The position numbers and the translations under genes were made by a program. 64,000 nucleotides of DNA from Paenibacillus sp. Root52 (GTDB lineage: Bacteria; Bacillota; Bacilli; Paenibacillales; Paenibacillaceae), in contig NZ_LMFO01000030.1 in the NCBI RefSeq assembly GCF_001426865.1, positions 62,001 to 126,000 of the forward strand, read 5' to 3'. Within the stretch, counting starts at the first letter, position 1. The number at the start of each line of letters is the position of its first letter. The notes under the pieces are model-generated. The model did no database searches. It saw only the letters and a list, made by a program, of their open reading frames with translations, and was not told the origin of the DNA. Below, in pieces: positions 24,485 to 33,660 of the stretch.

Positions 24485-26050
24485 CTAACTGCAAGCACAG
24501 TTCAATACAGGTTTACGAGCAGCGGTTGTTTCGTCCAGACGAGTTACCGGTGTGCCGTAAGGGGCGTTAAGCACCAATTCAGGTGTTTCTTCTGCTTCCT
24601 TCGCAATGCGGATCATCGTATCAATGAATCCATCTAGTGTTTCTTTACTTTCAGTCTCGGTAGGCTCAATCATAATGCATTCCTCCACATTAAGTGGGAA
24701 ATAGACCGTTGGCGGATGATAGCCAAAATCAAGCAACCGCTTGGCAACGTCCAATGTACGAACACCATATTGCTTCAATCCACGGCCGGACATCACGAAT
24801 TCATGTTTACATACACCTGGGTATGGAATTTCGTAATAAGGTGCAAGACGTGCCATCATATAATTCGCATTAAGCACAGCACATTCAGATACACGTCGCA
24901 GTCCCTCAGGGCCGTACGTACGCATGTAAGCATAAGCACGTACCAAGATGCCGAAGTTGCCATAGTATGCTTTGACACGTCCGATGGATTGATCGCCTTC
25001 ATAATCCAGAGCATAGAGGCCTTGATCATTTTTGATCACCATCGGTTTAGGCAGATAAGGCACGAGGCGGTTTTTCACGCCGACAGGGCCAGCACCGGGG
25101 CCGCCGCCACCATGTGGGGTACTCATCGTTTTGTGCAAGTTCAGATGTACGACATCAAAGCCCATGTCTCCCGGACGGGTAATGCCCATAATTGCGTTTG
25201 AATTAGCGCCATCATAATACAATAATCCGCCTGCCTCATGCACAATTGAAGCGATCTCCTGGATATCCTTCTCGAACAGACCAAGCGTATTAGGATTCGT
25301 AAGCATCAATGCGGCTGTGTCGTTGCCCACTGCCCCGCGAAGTGCATCGAGGTCAACAAGGCCATCCGCTCGGGAAGGAATGGTTACCGTCTCGAACCCA
25401 GCAACCGTTGCACTGGCTGGATTAGTTCCATGGGATGAATCAGGCACGATTACTTTGGTACGCACTTCACCACGACTTTCGTGGTAGGCTCGAATCATCA
25501 TAAGCCCCGTCCATTCGCCATGTGCGCCTGCAGCTGGTTGTAAAGTTACGGCATCCATACCAGTCAGACCAGCAAGATCCTTTTGCAGTGTGTACAGCAG
25601 CTCAAGAGCACCTTGAATACTGGACTCATGCTGATATGGGTGGATTTTGGCGAATCCACTGTAGCGTGCAACATCCTCATTAATTTTGGGATTGTATTTC
25701 ATCGTACAGGAGCCGAGTGGGTAAAACCCATTATCTACTCCGAAGTTACGGCGGGATAGAGCTGTATAGTGACGAATGACATCGACTTCGAATACTTCAG
25801 GTAGCGCAGCTGCTTCTGCCCGTAGCATTTCCCGGGGAATCAAAGCTCCAGGATCTTGGCGAGGCACGTCACATTCCGGTAGGGAATAAGCCACCCGTCC
25901 AGGGCTGCTAAGTTCAAATATGAGAGTCTGTTCAGGAGCGGGAGATGCTGTTGAAGCAATATTCTTCAATTCGGTTTCGGTGTTCACCGGCGATGCAGTA
26001 GCAGACGCTAACTCGGTTTGCCCTAGTGATGTTTTCGTTTCTTGGCTCAC
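24485..26050 (-). CDS. gcvPB: glycine dehydrogenase (decarboxylating) subunit 2
   Basis: 521 residues; PLP-binding Lys307 in VHLNLHKTMSTPHGGGGPGAG. Subunit 2 of the split P-protein decarboxylates glycine and passes aminomethyl to lipoyl-GcvH. Segments NNGFYPLGSCTMKYNPK-like (107-122) and HGTNPASA (207-214) are typical. About 40 N-terminal residues, rich in Ala, Ser, Thr and Glu, precede the usual start (TLIFELSSPGR) and look like a non-conserved extension. The start overlaps gcvPA by 4 bases, supporting ATG 26050. Third gene of gcvT-gcvPA-gcvPB. Confidence 0.95.
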   Translation of the reverse strand: MSQETKTSLGQTELASATASPVNTETELKNIASTASPAPEQTLIFELSSPGRVAYSLPECDVPRQDPGALIPREMLRAEAAALPEVFEVDVIRHYTALSRRNFGVDNGFYPLGSCTMKYNPKINEDVARYSGFAKIHPYQHESSIQGALELLYTLQKDLAGLTGMDAVTLQPAAGAHGEWTGLMMIRAYHESRGEVRTKVIVPDSSHGTNPASATVAGFETVTIPSRADGLVDLDALRGAVGNDTAALMLTNPNTLGLFEKDIQEIASIVHEAGGLLYYDGANSNAIMGITRPGDMGFDVVHLNLHKTMSTPHGGGGPGAGPVGVKNRLVPYLPKPMVIKNDQGLYALDYEGDQSIGRVKAYYGNFGILVRAYAYMRTYGPEGLRRVSECAVLNANYMMARLAPYYEIPYPGVCKHEFVMSGRGLKQYGVRTLDVAKRLLDFGYHPPTVYFPLNVEECIMIEPTETESKETLDGFIDTMIRIAKEAEETPELVLNAPYGTPVTRLDETTAARKPVLNCACS

Positions 26051-27402
26051 AACGATCCCTCCAATGCTCGTACGAATTCGTCAATTTCTTCTTTGGTGCG
26101 TCGCTCCGTAACTGCGATTAACATATGTCCGGCAAGCTCGGGATACTCCCGGCCGAGTTCGTAACCACCGATAAAACCTTTATCCAGCAATGCTAGTTGC
26201 AGGGTATCAACGTTTGTTCCTTCAGGCAATTGAATGACGAACTCGTTAAACGTTGGTGCGTTGAAGGTTGCTTTTACACCAGGGATAGCTTTGAACACTT
26301 CGAATGCATAATGACTCTTCTGCAAATTGAGATCGGCTACATCGATCATGCCCTGTCTTCCCATGGTGGACATGTACACGGATGCGCTGAGTGCAAGCAA
26401 GGCTTGGTTGGAACAAATGTTAGACGTCGCCTTTTCCCGGCGGATATGTTGTTCGCGTGCCTGAAGCGTTAGTACGAAGCCGCGTTTGCCATTACGATCA
26501 GTCGTCTGACCTACGATTCGACCAGGAATACGGCGCATATGAGCCTGTGATACAGCAAAATATCCACATGTTGGTCCGCCCAGTGACGCGGCAATTCCCA
26601 AAGGTTGAGCGTCGCCGACAACAATGTCAGCACCAAGCTTGCCAGGAGCCTCTAGCAGTCCAAGTGATATTGGATTGGCACTGACAACAAGTAGGCTTTT
26701 ATGTGCATGAGCAAGGTCAGCTGCTTGTTGGATCGGTTCAATGGCACCGAAGAAGTTCGGGCTTTGAATCATGACTGCGGCTGTATCTTCAGAAATAGCA
26801 GCTTGTAAGGCATCCCAGTCAGTTACGCCGTTCTGATACCCGATCTCGACCATATCGAGACTTAAACCATGAGCATAGGCTTTCAATACTTGGCGTGCTT
26901 CCGGGTGGACGGTACGGGATACGATCAATTGTTTACGGCGAGTAGCTGCTGCTGCCAAATTCCCTGCTTCTGCAAAAGCTGTCGCACCATCGTACATACT
27001 TGCATTGGCCACGGCCATGCCTGTTAATTCACAAATATATGATTGAAATTCAAATATGGCTTGAAGTTCGCCCTGACTAATTTCAGGCTGGTACGGTGTA
27101 TATGCAGTATAGAATTCTGAACGGGAGATTACATGATTAATGACAGAAGGTATATGGTGGTCATAGATGCCTGCGCCAAGAAAGCTTGCGTGTGTCTCGA
27201 AGTTGGCATTGGCTCCGGCTTGTTTGGACATATGACGTGTAAGAGCATATTCATCTAACCGAGAGGATACGGGAAGCTCGCCCTGATAACGAATCTCCTG
27301 CGGGATATCTCGAAAGAGATCTTCAATCGTGTCTACACCAACTGTTGCCAGCATAGCGCTCTGATCCTGCTCGGTCATGGGAATGTAACGGTGCTTGGTC
27401 AT
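26047..27402 (-). CDS. gcvPA: glycine dehydrogenase (decarboxylating) subunit 1
   Basis: 451 residues: MTKHRYIPMTEQDQSAML at the N-terminus, then ASFLGAGIYDHHIPSVI, ELTGMAVANASMYDGATA and GDAQPLGIAASLGGP, all typical of GcvPA. With GcvPB it forms the P-protein of the glycine cleavage complex in most Firmicutes. It overlaps gcvT upstream and gcvPB downstream by 4 bases each (ATGA type), so the three genes are translationally coupled. Confidence 0.96.
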   Translation of the reverse strand: MTKHRYIPMTEQDQSAMLATVGVDTIEDLFRDIPQEIRYQGELPVSSRLDEYALTRHMSKQAGANANFETHASFLGAGIYDHHIPSVINHVISRSEFYTAYTPYQPEISQGELQAIFEFQSYICELTGMAVANASMYDGATAFAEAGNLAAAATRRKQLIVSRTVHPEARQVLKAYAHGLSLDMVEIGYQNGVTDWDALQAAISEDTAAVMIQSPNFFGAIEPIQQAADLAHAHKSLLVVSANPISLGLLEAPGKLGADIVVGDAQPLGIAASLGGPTCGYFAVSQAHMRRIPGRIVGQTTDRNGKRGFVLTLQAREQHIRREKATSNICSNQALLALSASVYMSTMGRQGMIDVADLNLQKSHYAFEVFKAIPGVKATFNAPTFNEFVIQLPEGTNVDTLQLALLDKGFIGGYELGREYPELAGHMLIAVTERRTKEEIDEFVRALEGSL

Positions 27403-28535
27403 ACTTGATCAGCTCCTTGAGTAGGTGTCTTAGGCGTGCGTATCCGTTTATGAAAAGGGGTCTTTACGACCTCGGCTTTTAGTTTTTTGCCACGAATCTC
27501 AATCTCCAGTGGCGTACCTAGCGCAGCATATTTGCTGTCAATGAGGGCTAACCCAAGATTCCGTTTCAGCGTAGGTGATTGTGTGCCTGTCGTTACTTCG
27601 CCAATCTGTACACCATCCGCGTAAAGAGGGTAATGGGGACGCGGAATTCCACGCTCCAGCACTTCGATACCGACTAATTTACGAGCAGGCCCATCATTTT
27701 TCTGCTGGGATAAAACGTCGTGTCCGATAAAAGGCCCAGAATTCAGCTTCACAAACATACCAACCCCAGCTTCCAGCGGGGAGATCGTAGGTGATAATTC
27801 CTGTCCGTACAAAGGTAATTTTGCTTCAAAGCGTAGAGTGTCCCGTGCACCAAGCCCAGCCGGAACTAATCCGTGATCCTCCCCAGCATGCATCAATCCG
27901 TTCCATACCGTAGCTGCTTGATCTGCTGGAACATAAAGCTCAAAGCCATCTTCGCCGGTATATCCGGTGCGGGATAACAGCAATTTTACACCGCAGACTT
28001 CCGCATTCTGTACAAAACGAAACGGCTCAATAGTAGCTACATTGATGTCCGTAACTTTTGTGAGAATATCAACAGACAATGGGCCTTGCAGTGCTAGGAG
28101 GGCAGTCTGCTCAGAGTCATTTGTCATGGTTACCCCAGGAGCAAGATGTTCTACCAACCATGCCCAATCCTTATCGGTGTTGGAGGCATTAACCACTAAC
28201 ATATAATGCTGTTCCTCTAGCTTATACACGAGCAGATCATCCACCACACCGCCATCGGGATAACACATCAACGTATATTGTGCCTGACCGGGAACAAGTG
28301 CAGTTACGTCATTCGTGGTCATTTGCTGTAAAAAAGCCTCCGCTTGCTCACCCTGAACGGTGAATTCGCCCATATGGGATACATCAAACAGTCCAGCGCG
28401 TTCACGAACAGCCTCGTGTTCCTTCTGGATGCCACTAAATTGTACAGGCAGCTCCCAGCCACCAAAGTCAATGCAACGTACACCTTCATACTGCTGATAG
28501 AGTGGAAAGAGTGGAGTTCTAAGTAAATCAGACAT
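27399..28535 (-). CDS. gcvT: aminomethyltransferase, glycine cleavage T protein
   Basis: 378 residues. CIDFGGWELPVQFSGI, ERAGLFDVSHMGEF, SRTGYTGEDGFELY and a C-terminal GCV_T_C barrel mark the T-protein, which transfers the methylene group from aminomethyl-GcvH to tetrahydrofolate and releases ammonia. ATG 28535 follows AAGAGGTG. First gene of the operon, under a tandem glycine riboswitch and a clear sigma-A promoter. gcvH is not in this operon but lies divergently. Confidence 0.96.
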   Translation of the reverse strand: MSDLLRTPLFPLYQQYEGVRCIDFGGWELPVQFSGIQKEHEAVRERAGLFDVSHMGEFTVQGEQAEAFLQQMTTNDVTALVPGQAQYTLMCYPDGGVVDDLLVYKLEEQHYMLVVNASNTDKDWAWLVEHLAPGVTMTNDSEQTALLALQGPLSVDILTKVTDINVATIEPFRFVQNAEVCGVKLLLSRTGYTGEDGFELYVPADQAATVWNGLMHAGEDHGLVPAGLGARDTLRFEAKLPLYGQELSPTISPLEAGVGMFVKLNSGPFIGHDVLSQQKNDGPARKLVGIEVLERGIPRPHYPLYADGVQIGEVTTGTQSPTLKRNLGLALIDSKYAALGTPLEIEIRGKKLKAEVVKTPFHKRIRTPKTPTQGADQV

Positions 28536-28718
28536 CGAATCACCTCTTCATTAGCCGTCAAGCGGCTGAATGTGTTGCATATGGATTATCATTGAAAGAA
28601 CATGATCGTTATTAAAAATGGTATAAGTATGTTGATTAATGAATATTAGTCTTACTTAAAGCCGTACTTCTGAGATGCGTTATGCCGCACGGTCTGGTTC
28701 CTGATGTCATCTTTTTTT

Positions 28719-28787
28719 GGGAAAAAGGAAAAGGACAGGCCAAAGAACCGGCATGCCAGAAGCACGCTGTATTCTTAGGCTCTGTCC
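28719..28787 (-). terminator. glycine riboswitch expression-platform terminator
   Basis: On the minus strand GGACAGAGCC (28787-28778) can pair with GGCCTGTCC (28741-28733), 9 bp with one bulged A, followed by TTTTCCTTTTTCCC. The 5' arm contains CAGAG, which is also the 3' strand of P1 of the second aptamer (partner CTCTG), so ligand-bound aptamer and terminator exclude each other: a glycine ON switch. Confidence 0.75.
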
Positions 28788-28998
28788 TTGGTACCTGAGA
28801 GTTACCCCGCCGCCAATGCAGCAGGTTTCCCCTTGGGTGATCGTAACGCCCTACCGGGCGGGTAGATGCTCTCCAGAGTTGCGTCCCGTAAAAGTCCTTT
28901 TGCCTGAGAGATTCACCGCCCGCTTGTCGGGTGGTTTACTCCTTCGGCGTTACCGCATGAACATCCAGATTTGGGTGTTTGGGTAATCTCTCCCTTTA
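28780..28998 (-). promoter_or_regulatory. tandem glycine riboswitch
   Basis: Minus strand. Aptamer 1 (about 28994-28893) has GGGAGAGA, CGCCGAAGGAGTAA and TCTCTCAGGCAAAAGGAC. Aptamer 2 (about 28879-28780) has ACTCTGGAGAG, CACCCAAGGGGAAA and ACTCTCAGGTACCAAGGAC. These are the conserved blocks of the two-aptamer gcvT riboswitch, separated by a short linker. It controls gcvT-gcvPA-gcvPB. Confidence 0.95.
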
Positions 28999-29046
28999 CA
29001 TTCATCCGCGATATTGCACACAACGAAAACAGTTTTACTCCTTCCA

Positions 29047-29075
29047 TTAATACGCGAATTGCGTAGTAATGTCAA
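29047..29075 (-). promoter_or_regulatory. promoter of the gcvT operon
   Basis: Minus strand TTGACA (29075-29070), 17 bases, TATTAA (29052-29047). Expected start near 29040, about 45 bases before the first glycine aptamer. Confidence 0.75.
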
Positions 29076-29248
29076 GAACAATGTCATCAGTTTTCTAATA
29101 AATACGAATAATATTGTTTAAATATACACTAATGTTCGGATAAATCAAAAGACTGCGCTTACTATTCCAATAATAACTAGTATATGTAAGTTCGTATTTT
29201 GATGAGCTTGTTTTTTAGTAGTAGAATATAAATAAATTGTAAGGTATC

Positions 29249-29278
29249 TTGACATTTGAATCGAAAATATCATACGCT
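29249..29278 (+). promoter_or_regulatory. possible gcvH promoter
   Basis: TTGACA (29249-29254), 18 bases, TACGCT (29273-29278). The -35 is perfect but the -10 is weak. It lies 68 bases before gcvH. Confidence 0.4.
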
Positions 29279-29345
29279 ATGTTCTGGGAAAAAGGAATGG
29301 CTGAAGAACGCATGCACTCATTAATGAAAAGCGAGGCGGATATCG

Positions 29346-29738
29346 ATGAGCGAATTGAAAAGTGATTTCCTGTACAGTGAAGAGCACGAATGGGTGCAGA
29401 CCGTAGGGGAGGATACCGTACGTATTGGTATTACCGAGTTCGCGCAGCATCAGCTGGGTGACATTGTGTTTGTTGAATTGCCTGATCTTGAATCCAGTGT
29501 ACAAGCCGAAGAGAGCATTGGTACGATTGAATCTGTCAAAACGGTGTCTGATTTGTTTTCACCGGTTAGCGGCTCCATTATTGCGATCAATGATGCATTA
29601 CAAGATGCACCAGAGCTTGTAAATAGCTCTCCTTATGAAGAAGGTTGGATGATTGAGATCCGGGTGAACGGGGATTTGAGTGCAGCCTTATCTAAGCTCA
29701 TGAACGCGGACGCTTATCGCAAACATACCGAGGATTAA
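29346..29738 (+). CDS. gcvH: glycine cleavage system H protein
   Basis: 130-residue lipoyl carrier protein with modified Lys65 in IGTIESVKTVSDLFSP and the usual HEWV near the start (14-17). It shuttles the aminomethyl group between GcvP, GcvT and the dihydrolipoyl dehydrogenase; in Bacillus it also passes lipoyl groups to other complexes. ATG after GAGGCGG. Transcribed alone, divergent from gcvT and outside the riboswitch, which fits a role beyond glycine cleavage. Confidence 0.96.
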   Translation: MSELKSDFLYSEEHEWVQTVGEDTVRIGITEFAQHQLGDIVFVELPDLESSVQAEESIGTIESVKTVSDLFSPVSGSIIAINDALQDAPELVNSSPYEEGWMIEIRVNGDLSAALSKLMNADAYRKHTED

Positions 29739-30154
29739 ACTTGGAATGTAATTTAACATACCTATAATAAATATGAGCACCTTTTGTGGAACAAAGTAAC
29801 CGCCTTTTGGGTGAAGCTTTGAATCACGAAGGTGCTTTTTGTTGTGGTTTGTCGTGCTGAATAAGCGAAGAAGGGATATTATTTGCTGATAAATGGATAG
29901 GTACTAAGTCCCTATTTTTGGTAAGGATAACTATAGTTTCAAAGGCAGGAAAGATGCCAACGATTGCCTATGGGACATGGAAGTTGATGGATGAACGTAC
30001 AGCAATGGAATGACTTTAGTTCATTTGGGGCTATCATCCTGAATTCACGGAATACAGTTGTTTCTCGTATTGGAGCGTCTATAATGACATATAAGCAAGG
30101 AACGACAGCTTTCTTGAATTTAGAATTTAACAACATGTGGAGGTGTACAAGTCT
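29739..30154 (+). other. intergenic region between gcvH and the secreted protein
   Basis: Holds the gcvH terminator (29776-29840) and a possible promoter for the next gene, TTGTTT (30058-30063), 16 bases, TATAAT (30080-30085). No coding sequence is convincing here. Confidence 0.45.
29776..29840 (+). terminator. terminator after gcvH
   Basis: AGCACCTT (29776-29783) pairs with AAGGTGCT (29829-29836), followed by TTTT. The loop is long (45 bases) and internally weakly structured. Confidence 0.6.
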
Positions 30155-30592
30155 ATGAAAAATATCATTCAAAAAGTGTTGCTGGCTTCGATGGTTACGG
30201 CGGCTGTGTACCCGCTGGTTCCTGTCACTCTGAATCAAGCTTCTGCAAGTGATTACATTGGCACAGTTCCCCAACCTCAGTATTCAACGATCGCAACCTA
30301 CACCATGGACAAAAGCACAGTAAAAGATTTAGCAGCGAACATGCGAGCATTATCCAGTAACACAGCCATTCTGGCAGAAACGATTGCACCGATCATTGCG
30401 ACCAGGATCTCTCCTGTATTAGGGGGATATGTGTCGGCAGCGTCACTCGCAACAGCATTAAGCGTCAACTCACAATTGTCCACTGAAGTGTTATACGCAG
30501 CAGATCACAATATGAGAGTGAAGGTTGAGATCCAAGACCTGCCTTATCACACATCATATTCAACACGAACAATCTTTACTGCTGTTAATTAA
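30155..30592 (+). CDS. secreted protein of unknown function
   Basis: 145 residues starting at ATG 30155 (GGAGGTG 9 bases before; an upstream ATG at 30137 has no site). N-terminal signal peptide: KNIIQKVLL, hydrophobic stretch, then predicted cleavage after ASA near residue 30. The mature part has no cysteines, is rich in Ala, Thr, Ser and Ile, contains an amphipathic segment (about 55-105, AETIAPIIATRISPVLGGY) and a short beta-rich tail. I do not recognise a family. Probably monocistronic. Confidence 0.6.
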   Translation: MKNIIQKVLLASMVTAAVYPLVPVTLNQASASDYIGTVPQPQYSTIATYTMDKSTVKDLAANMRALSSNTAILAETIAPIIATRISPVLGGYVSAASLATALSVNSQLSTEVLYAADHNMRVKVEIQDLPYHTSYSTRTIFTAVN

Positions 30593-30774
30593 TGATGAAC
30601 TAAAATTAATAAATAAATCTTGATAGGTCTTCTTGTCTTAAGCATCCTTCAGTGTAGGTAGCGAACACCATGGATCTGTTACGAAGCACTGCAACGTTGG
30701 AAGCTACAAATGAGATAAAAATAAAATCGTTAGATATCTTGCACACCGTGGATAACATAGGGCATAGAAATAGG

Positions 30775-30813
30775 CAGCGCAGAGTGATGTTACAATCACG
30801 CTGCGCTGTTTGG
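30775..30813 (+). terminator. hairpin downstream of the secreted protein gene
   Basis: CAGCGCAG-GTGAT (30775-30788) pairs with ATCAC-CTGCGCTG (30795-30808) with one internal mismatch. The following TTTGG is a poor U-run, so the call as terminator is moderate. Confidence 0.5.
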
Positions 30814-30845
30814 CTACCAAGAGGCGTTCATCTTCGCTCCAAACG

Positions 30846-31040
30846 CTAACGAACCTACCGCATCTTAATAGGCATATTATCAACGTATGCAGGATTTAAC
30901 GAACCTCAGTATCGCTATTCCGTCATAGAGCGGTGTCAAAACCTCAAAATACAACTAAATTTACGAAATAGTGCCTCTGTGATTCGTTAGATTTCAGATC
31001 CCGGAAAATGAGAGCAAATAGCGTGTGTCAGATTCATTAC
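30846..31040 (-). repeat. 147-base interspersed element, copy 2, with an extra unit
   Basis: Read on the minus strand: TAATGAATCTGACACACGC (from about 31040), then 24 bases, TCTAACGAATCACAGAGGC (from about 30991), a middle spacer, and an inverted unit ending at 30895 (on the plus strand TTTAACGAACCTCAGTATCG). Layout and spacing (about 45 bases between direct units, about 98 from unit 2 to the end) match copy 1 at 23030-23176. A further related unit CTAACGAACCTACCGC starts at 30846. No gene lies in this interval. Confidence 0.6.
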
Positions 31041-31041
31041 A

Positions 31042-31102
31042 TCAAAAAAACACTAAATGGGCTATCCCCGTCATATTTATGACTTATGGGACAGCCCATT
31101 TT
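31042..31102 (-). terminator. terminator of the CWC protein / mutS2-like transcript
   Basis: On the minus strand AAATGGGCTGTCCC pairs with GGG-ATAGCCCATTT, separated by about 18 bases, then AGTGTTTTTTTG. It lies directly beyond the CWC-protein stop. Confidence 0.8.
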
Positions 31103-31121
31103 GCTACCAAGAGGATGCCAT

Positions 31122-31424
31122 TTACCCCCGTGCCTTAAACTCTGCCAGACATGTCTGACAAATGCACGACTTTCTTCGTTGCTCCGCAGGAATCCGGTCG
31201 AACACGCCTTCAGGAAATACAGCGTGATTACACCAGCACTCAGAATGCGGAGCGCCAGCGGCATACGAACATCCATTGGCTTCCCCACAGAGGGGACAGA
31301 CCAGTGGATTCATCTGAGCCTCCTTAAGATTTGCATTTGCATCACGATCTGCGCCCACATCTGTATCTGAGCTTAAGTTAGACTCCGATTCGAATTGTAA
31401 TTCTGATCTTAATTCTCTATTCAA
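31122..31424 (-). CDS. cysteine-rich CWC-family protein
   Basis: 100 residues. The C-terminal half (NPLVCPLCGEANGC ... ECWCNHAVFP ... RKSCICQTCLAEF) carries eight cysteines in the pattern of the Cys_rich_CWC family (PF14375-like), probably a small zinc-binding protein of unknown function. The N-terminal 40 residues are hydrophilic and unconserved-looking. The start is taken as TTG 31424 because AAAGGTGG lies 8 bases upstream; an in-frame GTG at 31436 overlaps that site. It sits 60 bases downstream of the MutS2-like gene and is likely cotranscribed. Confidence 0.7.
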   Translation of the reverse strand: MNRELRSELQFESESNLSSDTDVGADRDANANLKEAQMNPLVCPLCGEANGCSYAAGAPHSECWCNHAVFPEGVFDRIPAEQRRKSCICQTCLAEFKARG

Positions 31425-31484
31425 TTTGAATTCCACCTTTATCTCGGTCAGGTCTTTCTTACAGTATATCAGATACTAGGATCA

Positions 31485-33593
31485 TCATTGTTGTTCAGGA
31501 GGCAGTTCTATCTGAAGTCCTTCCACATGTTTACGTCCCATAAGTTTACGCTTCTTCCGGTTCACTTTGCTCTCGAATACTATATCGAGGTCATAGTTGT
31601 CAGGGTAGAGTTGATCGGCAGCGATATGCAGAGTCAATCTCTTCTTGTGAATCTTAATCTTGCGACCGCGTAGCATCACTCCGATATTGCCACGAGCATC
31701 CTCAACGTCGCATACAGTTCCGGTTTGATCAAGATACCCGATGTAGACCCGGTCTCCCTTTTGGAATACGTAGGCTTTTACAGCTGTCTCTGATTCTTCC
31801 GGCTTCATAGACGTAAGCGCCGACTCAGCCACAGAAGGGGTGTTGGTAGGCACGAAAGGTTTGGCTATGTCACTTACAGGATGTTTTTCTGTTGATTGTG
31901 AAAGTGAGCTTTTGTGTGGCTTCTGTTCAGACTGGGAGGTTATGTGGTGATCCCCCTTCAATTCCAATAAGCTATCCGATTGAATTAATGGATCTTCTTC
32001 CGTTTCACCTGATAGGGTTGAAGAAGGTTCTGTTATCCATTTCTCTGTTGATGAATTGCTCTGTTGAACGCCCTGGTCGGAGATGGACTTCGAACGATCG
32101 ATAATGTGTTGTGCCATTCCTAGTTTCAGTGCAATGGCATACGCATAACTTTGTCCAGCTTCCCCAATTCGCAACCGATATAACGGCTGAAGTGTTGCCG
32201 TGTCGAATTCCATCCGAGCATTTTCAAAACCTGGTGTAGCGGCAGCAAAATGCTTAATTTCTCCAAAATGGGTGGTGGCTACAACCGTTGCTCCTCGTCG
32301 ATGCAGCTCTTCAAGCATGGCGATGGATAATCCAACCCCTTCCCCTGGATCTGTACCAGAAGCCATCTCGTCAATGAGAACGAGTGTTGAGGAATTAGCC
32401 TGTTCCAGGATACCGATCATGTTGCGAATATGGGCAGAGAACGTGCTAAGCGCTTGCTCCATGCTTTGACCATCTCCGATATCCACCGCAATTTCACTGT
32501 ATACAGACATCGTACCACCTTCTCCAACAGGGACAAGTAAACCGGATTGCATCATAAGGGTAAGTAGTCCGAGTGTCTTGAGTGCTATTGTTTTACCCCC
32601 GGTATTCGGCCCCGTAATAATGAGTGAACGATAGTTCGTGCCAATTGTAAAATCGAGTGGAACCATAGATTCGCCCATCAATGGATGATGTGCACGTTGG
32701 ATTTGAACTCTTCCTTCTGCATTAACTTGAACAACGCGTCCATCCATAGTGACCGCATATTTTGCTTTTGCCAGTAGAAAGTCTAGTATGCCTACCGTCT
32801 CGGTATTCAGAGCAATTTCACGACTATATGACTCAGTGAGCGTGGTCAACTCACCAAGGATTTTCATCTCTTCTCGAGATTCATCTCCCTGTAGTGCTGC
32901 GAGTTCACTATGAAGACTCATCAGTTCTACCGGCTCAATATATACCGTTTGCCCACTTCCTGATTCGTCCAACACACTGCCCTTGACCAGCTTGCGGAAT
33001 TCCTTCTTGATCGGCAGAACGGTTCTTCCATTACGTTGACTAATAACATTTTCCTGCATGATGGAGCGATGTTTGCCGAGCAGTGAATCGAGCTTACGCT
33101 TCATTCGCTCTTCATTTACCATCATTTTTTTACGGATTCGTGTAAGCTCTTTGCTCGCCAGATCTTGAATACGTCCGTTATGGATACTACGTTCAATCTC
33201 GCTGAGCAATGATTCCATCAGCATCATAGATGCAGCATAACGGCTGACGGTTGGAGCGATCTCGGATTTGCCCTCCATATATTTCATCAGCTGTGCACAG
33301 CTTCGCAGAAATTGTGCAAGATGACTGAAATCACGTTCACTGAATAAATATCCTGTGCCTAGCAGATCCATGATGGTTTCCATCCCATCAAGGGATGGAA
33401 TGGGGATGCTCGCGCCGTAACGGAGCATAAGAGCAGCTTCTGCTGTTTCTTCTAGCCGCGTCTGAATCCAATGTACATCATTCATCGGTTTCATGTTATG
33501 AGCATGACGTTTGCCCAAATAAGATCGCGCGCAGAAGGCTACGTTTTTTTGAATTTCAAAATAATTCAGTGTGCGTAAAGTGTTTTCGTTCAT
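31485..33593 (-). CDS. MutS2-like ATPase lacking the Smr domain
   Basis: 702 residues. MutS2-type core and clamp helices (1-310), ABC ATPase with Walker A GPNTGGKT (328-335), signature STFSAHI (383-389), Walker B LVLIDEMASGTDP (404-416) and H-loop ATTHFGEIKH (439-448). After about residue 515 comes a 120-residue Ser/Glu/Gln-rich low-complexity stretch, then a KOW-like segment (KGDRVYIGYLDQTGTV). The protein then ends: the C-terminal Smr nuclease domain of canonical MutS2 (about 785 residues) is absent. MutS2/RqcU acts on collided ribosomes and recombination intermediates in Bacillus; this looks like a paralogue. ATG after AAGGAGAG. Its long leader carries an attenuator. Confidence 0.88.
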   Translation of the reverse strand: MNENTLRTLNYFEIQKNVAFCARSYLGKRHAHNMKPMNDVHWIQTRLEETAEAALMLRYGASIPIPSLDGMETIMDLLGTGYLFSERDFSHLAQFLRSCAQLMKYMEGKSEIAPTVSRYAASMMLMESLLSEIERSIHNGRIQDLASKELTRIRKKMMVNEERMKRKLDSLLGKHRSIMQENVISQRNGRTVLPIKKEFRKLVKGSVLDESGSGQTVYIEPVELMSLHSELAALQGDESREEMKILGELTTLTESYSREIALNTETVGILDFLLAKAKYAVTMDGRVVQVNAEGRVQIQRAHHPLMGESMVPLDFTIGTNYRSLIITGPNTGGKTIALKTLGLLTLMMQSGLLVPVGEGGTMSVYSEIAVDIGDGQSMEQALSTFSAHIRNMIGILEQANSSTLVLIDEMASGTDPGEGVGLSIAMLEELHRRGATVVATTHFGEIKHFAAATPGFENARMEFDTATLQPLYRLRIGEAGQSYAYAIALKLGMAQHIIDRSKSISDQGVQQSNSSTEKWITEPSSTLSGETEEDPLIQSDSLLELKGDHHITSQSEQKPHKSSLSQSTEKHPVSDIAKPFVPTNTPSVAESALTSMKPEESETAVKAYVFQKGDRVYIGYLDQTGTVCDVEDARGNIGVMLRGRKIKIHKKRLTLHIAADQLYPDNYDLDIVFESKVNRKKRKLMGRKHVEGLQIELPPEQQ

Positions 33594-33660
33594 GGGAATC
33601 TCTCCTTAATATTAAAATATGGTGTTTGGTTATTGCAGCTGATTTATTCCTGTAAAACGC

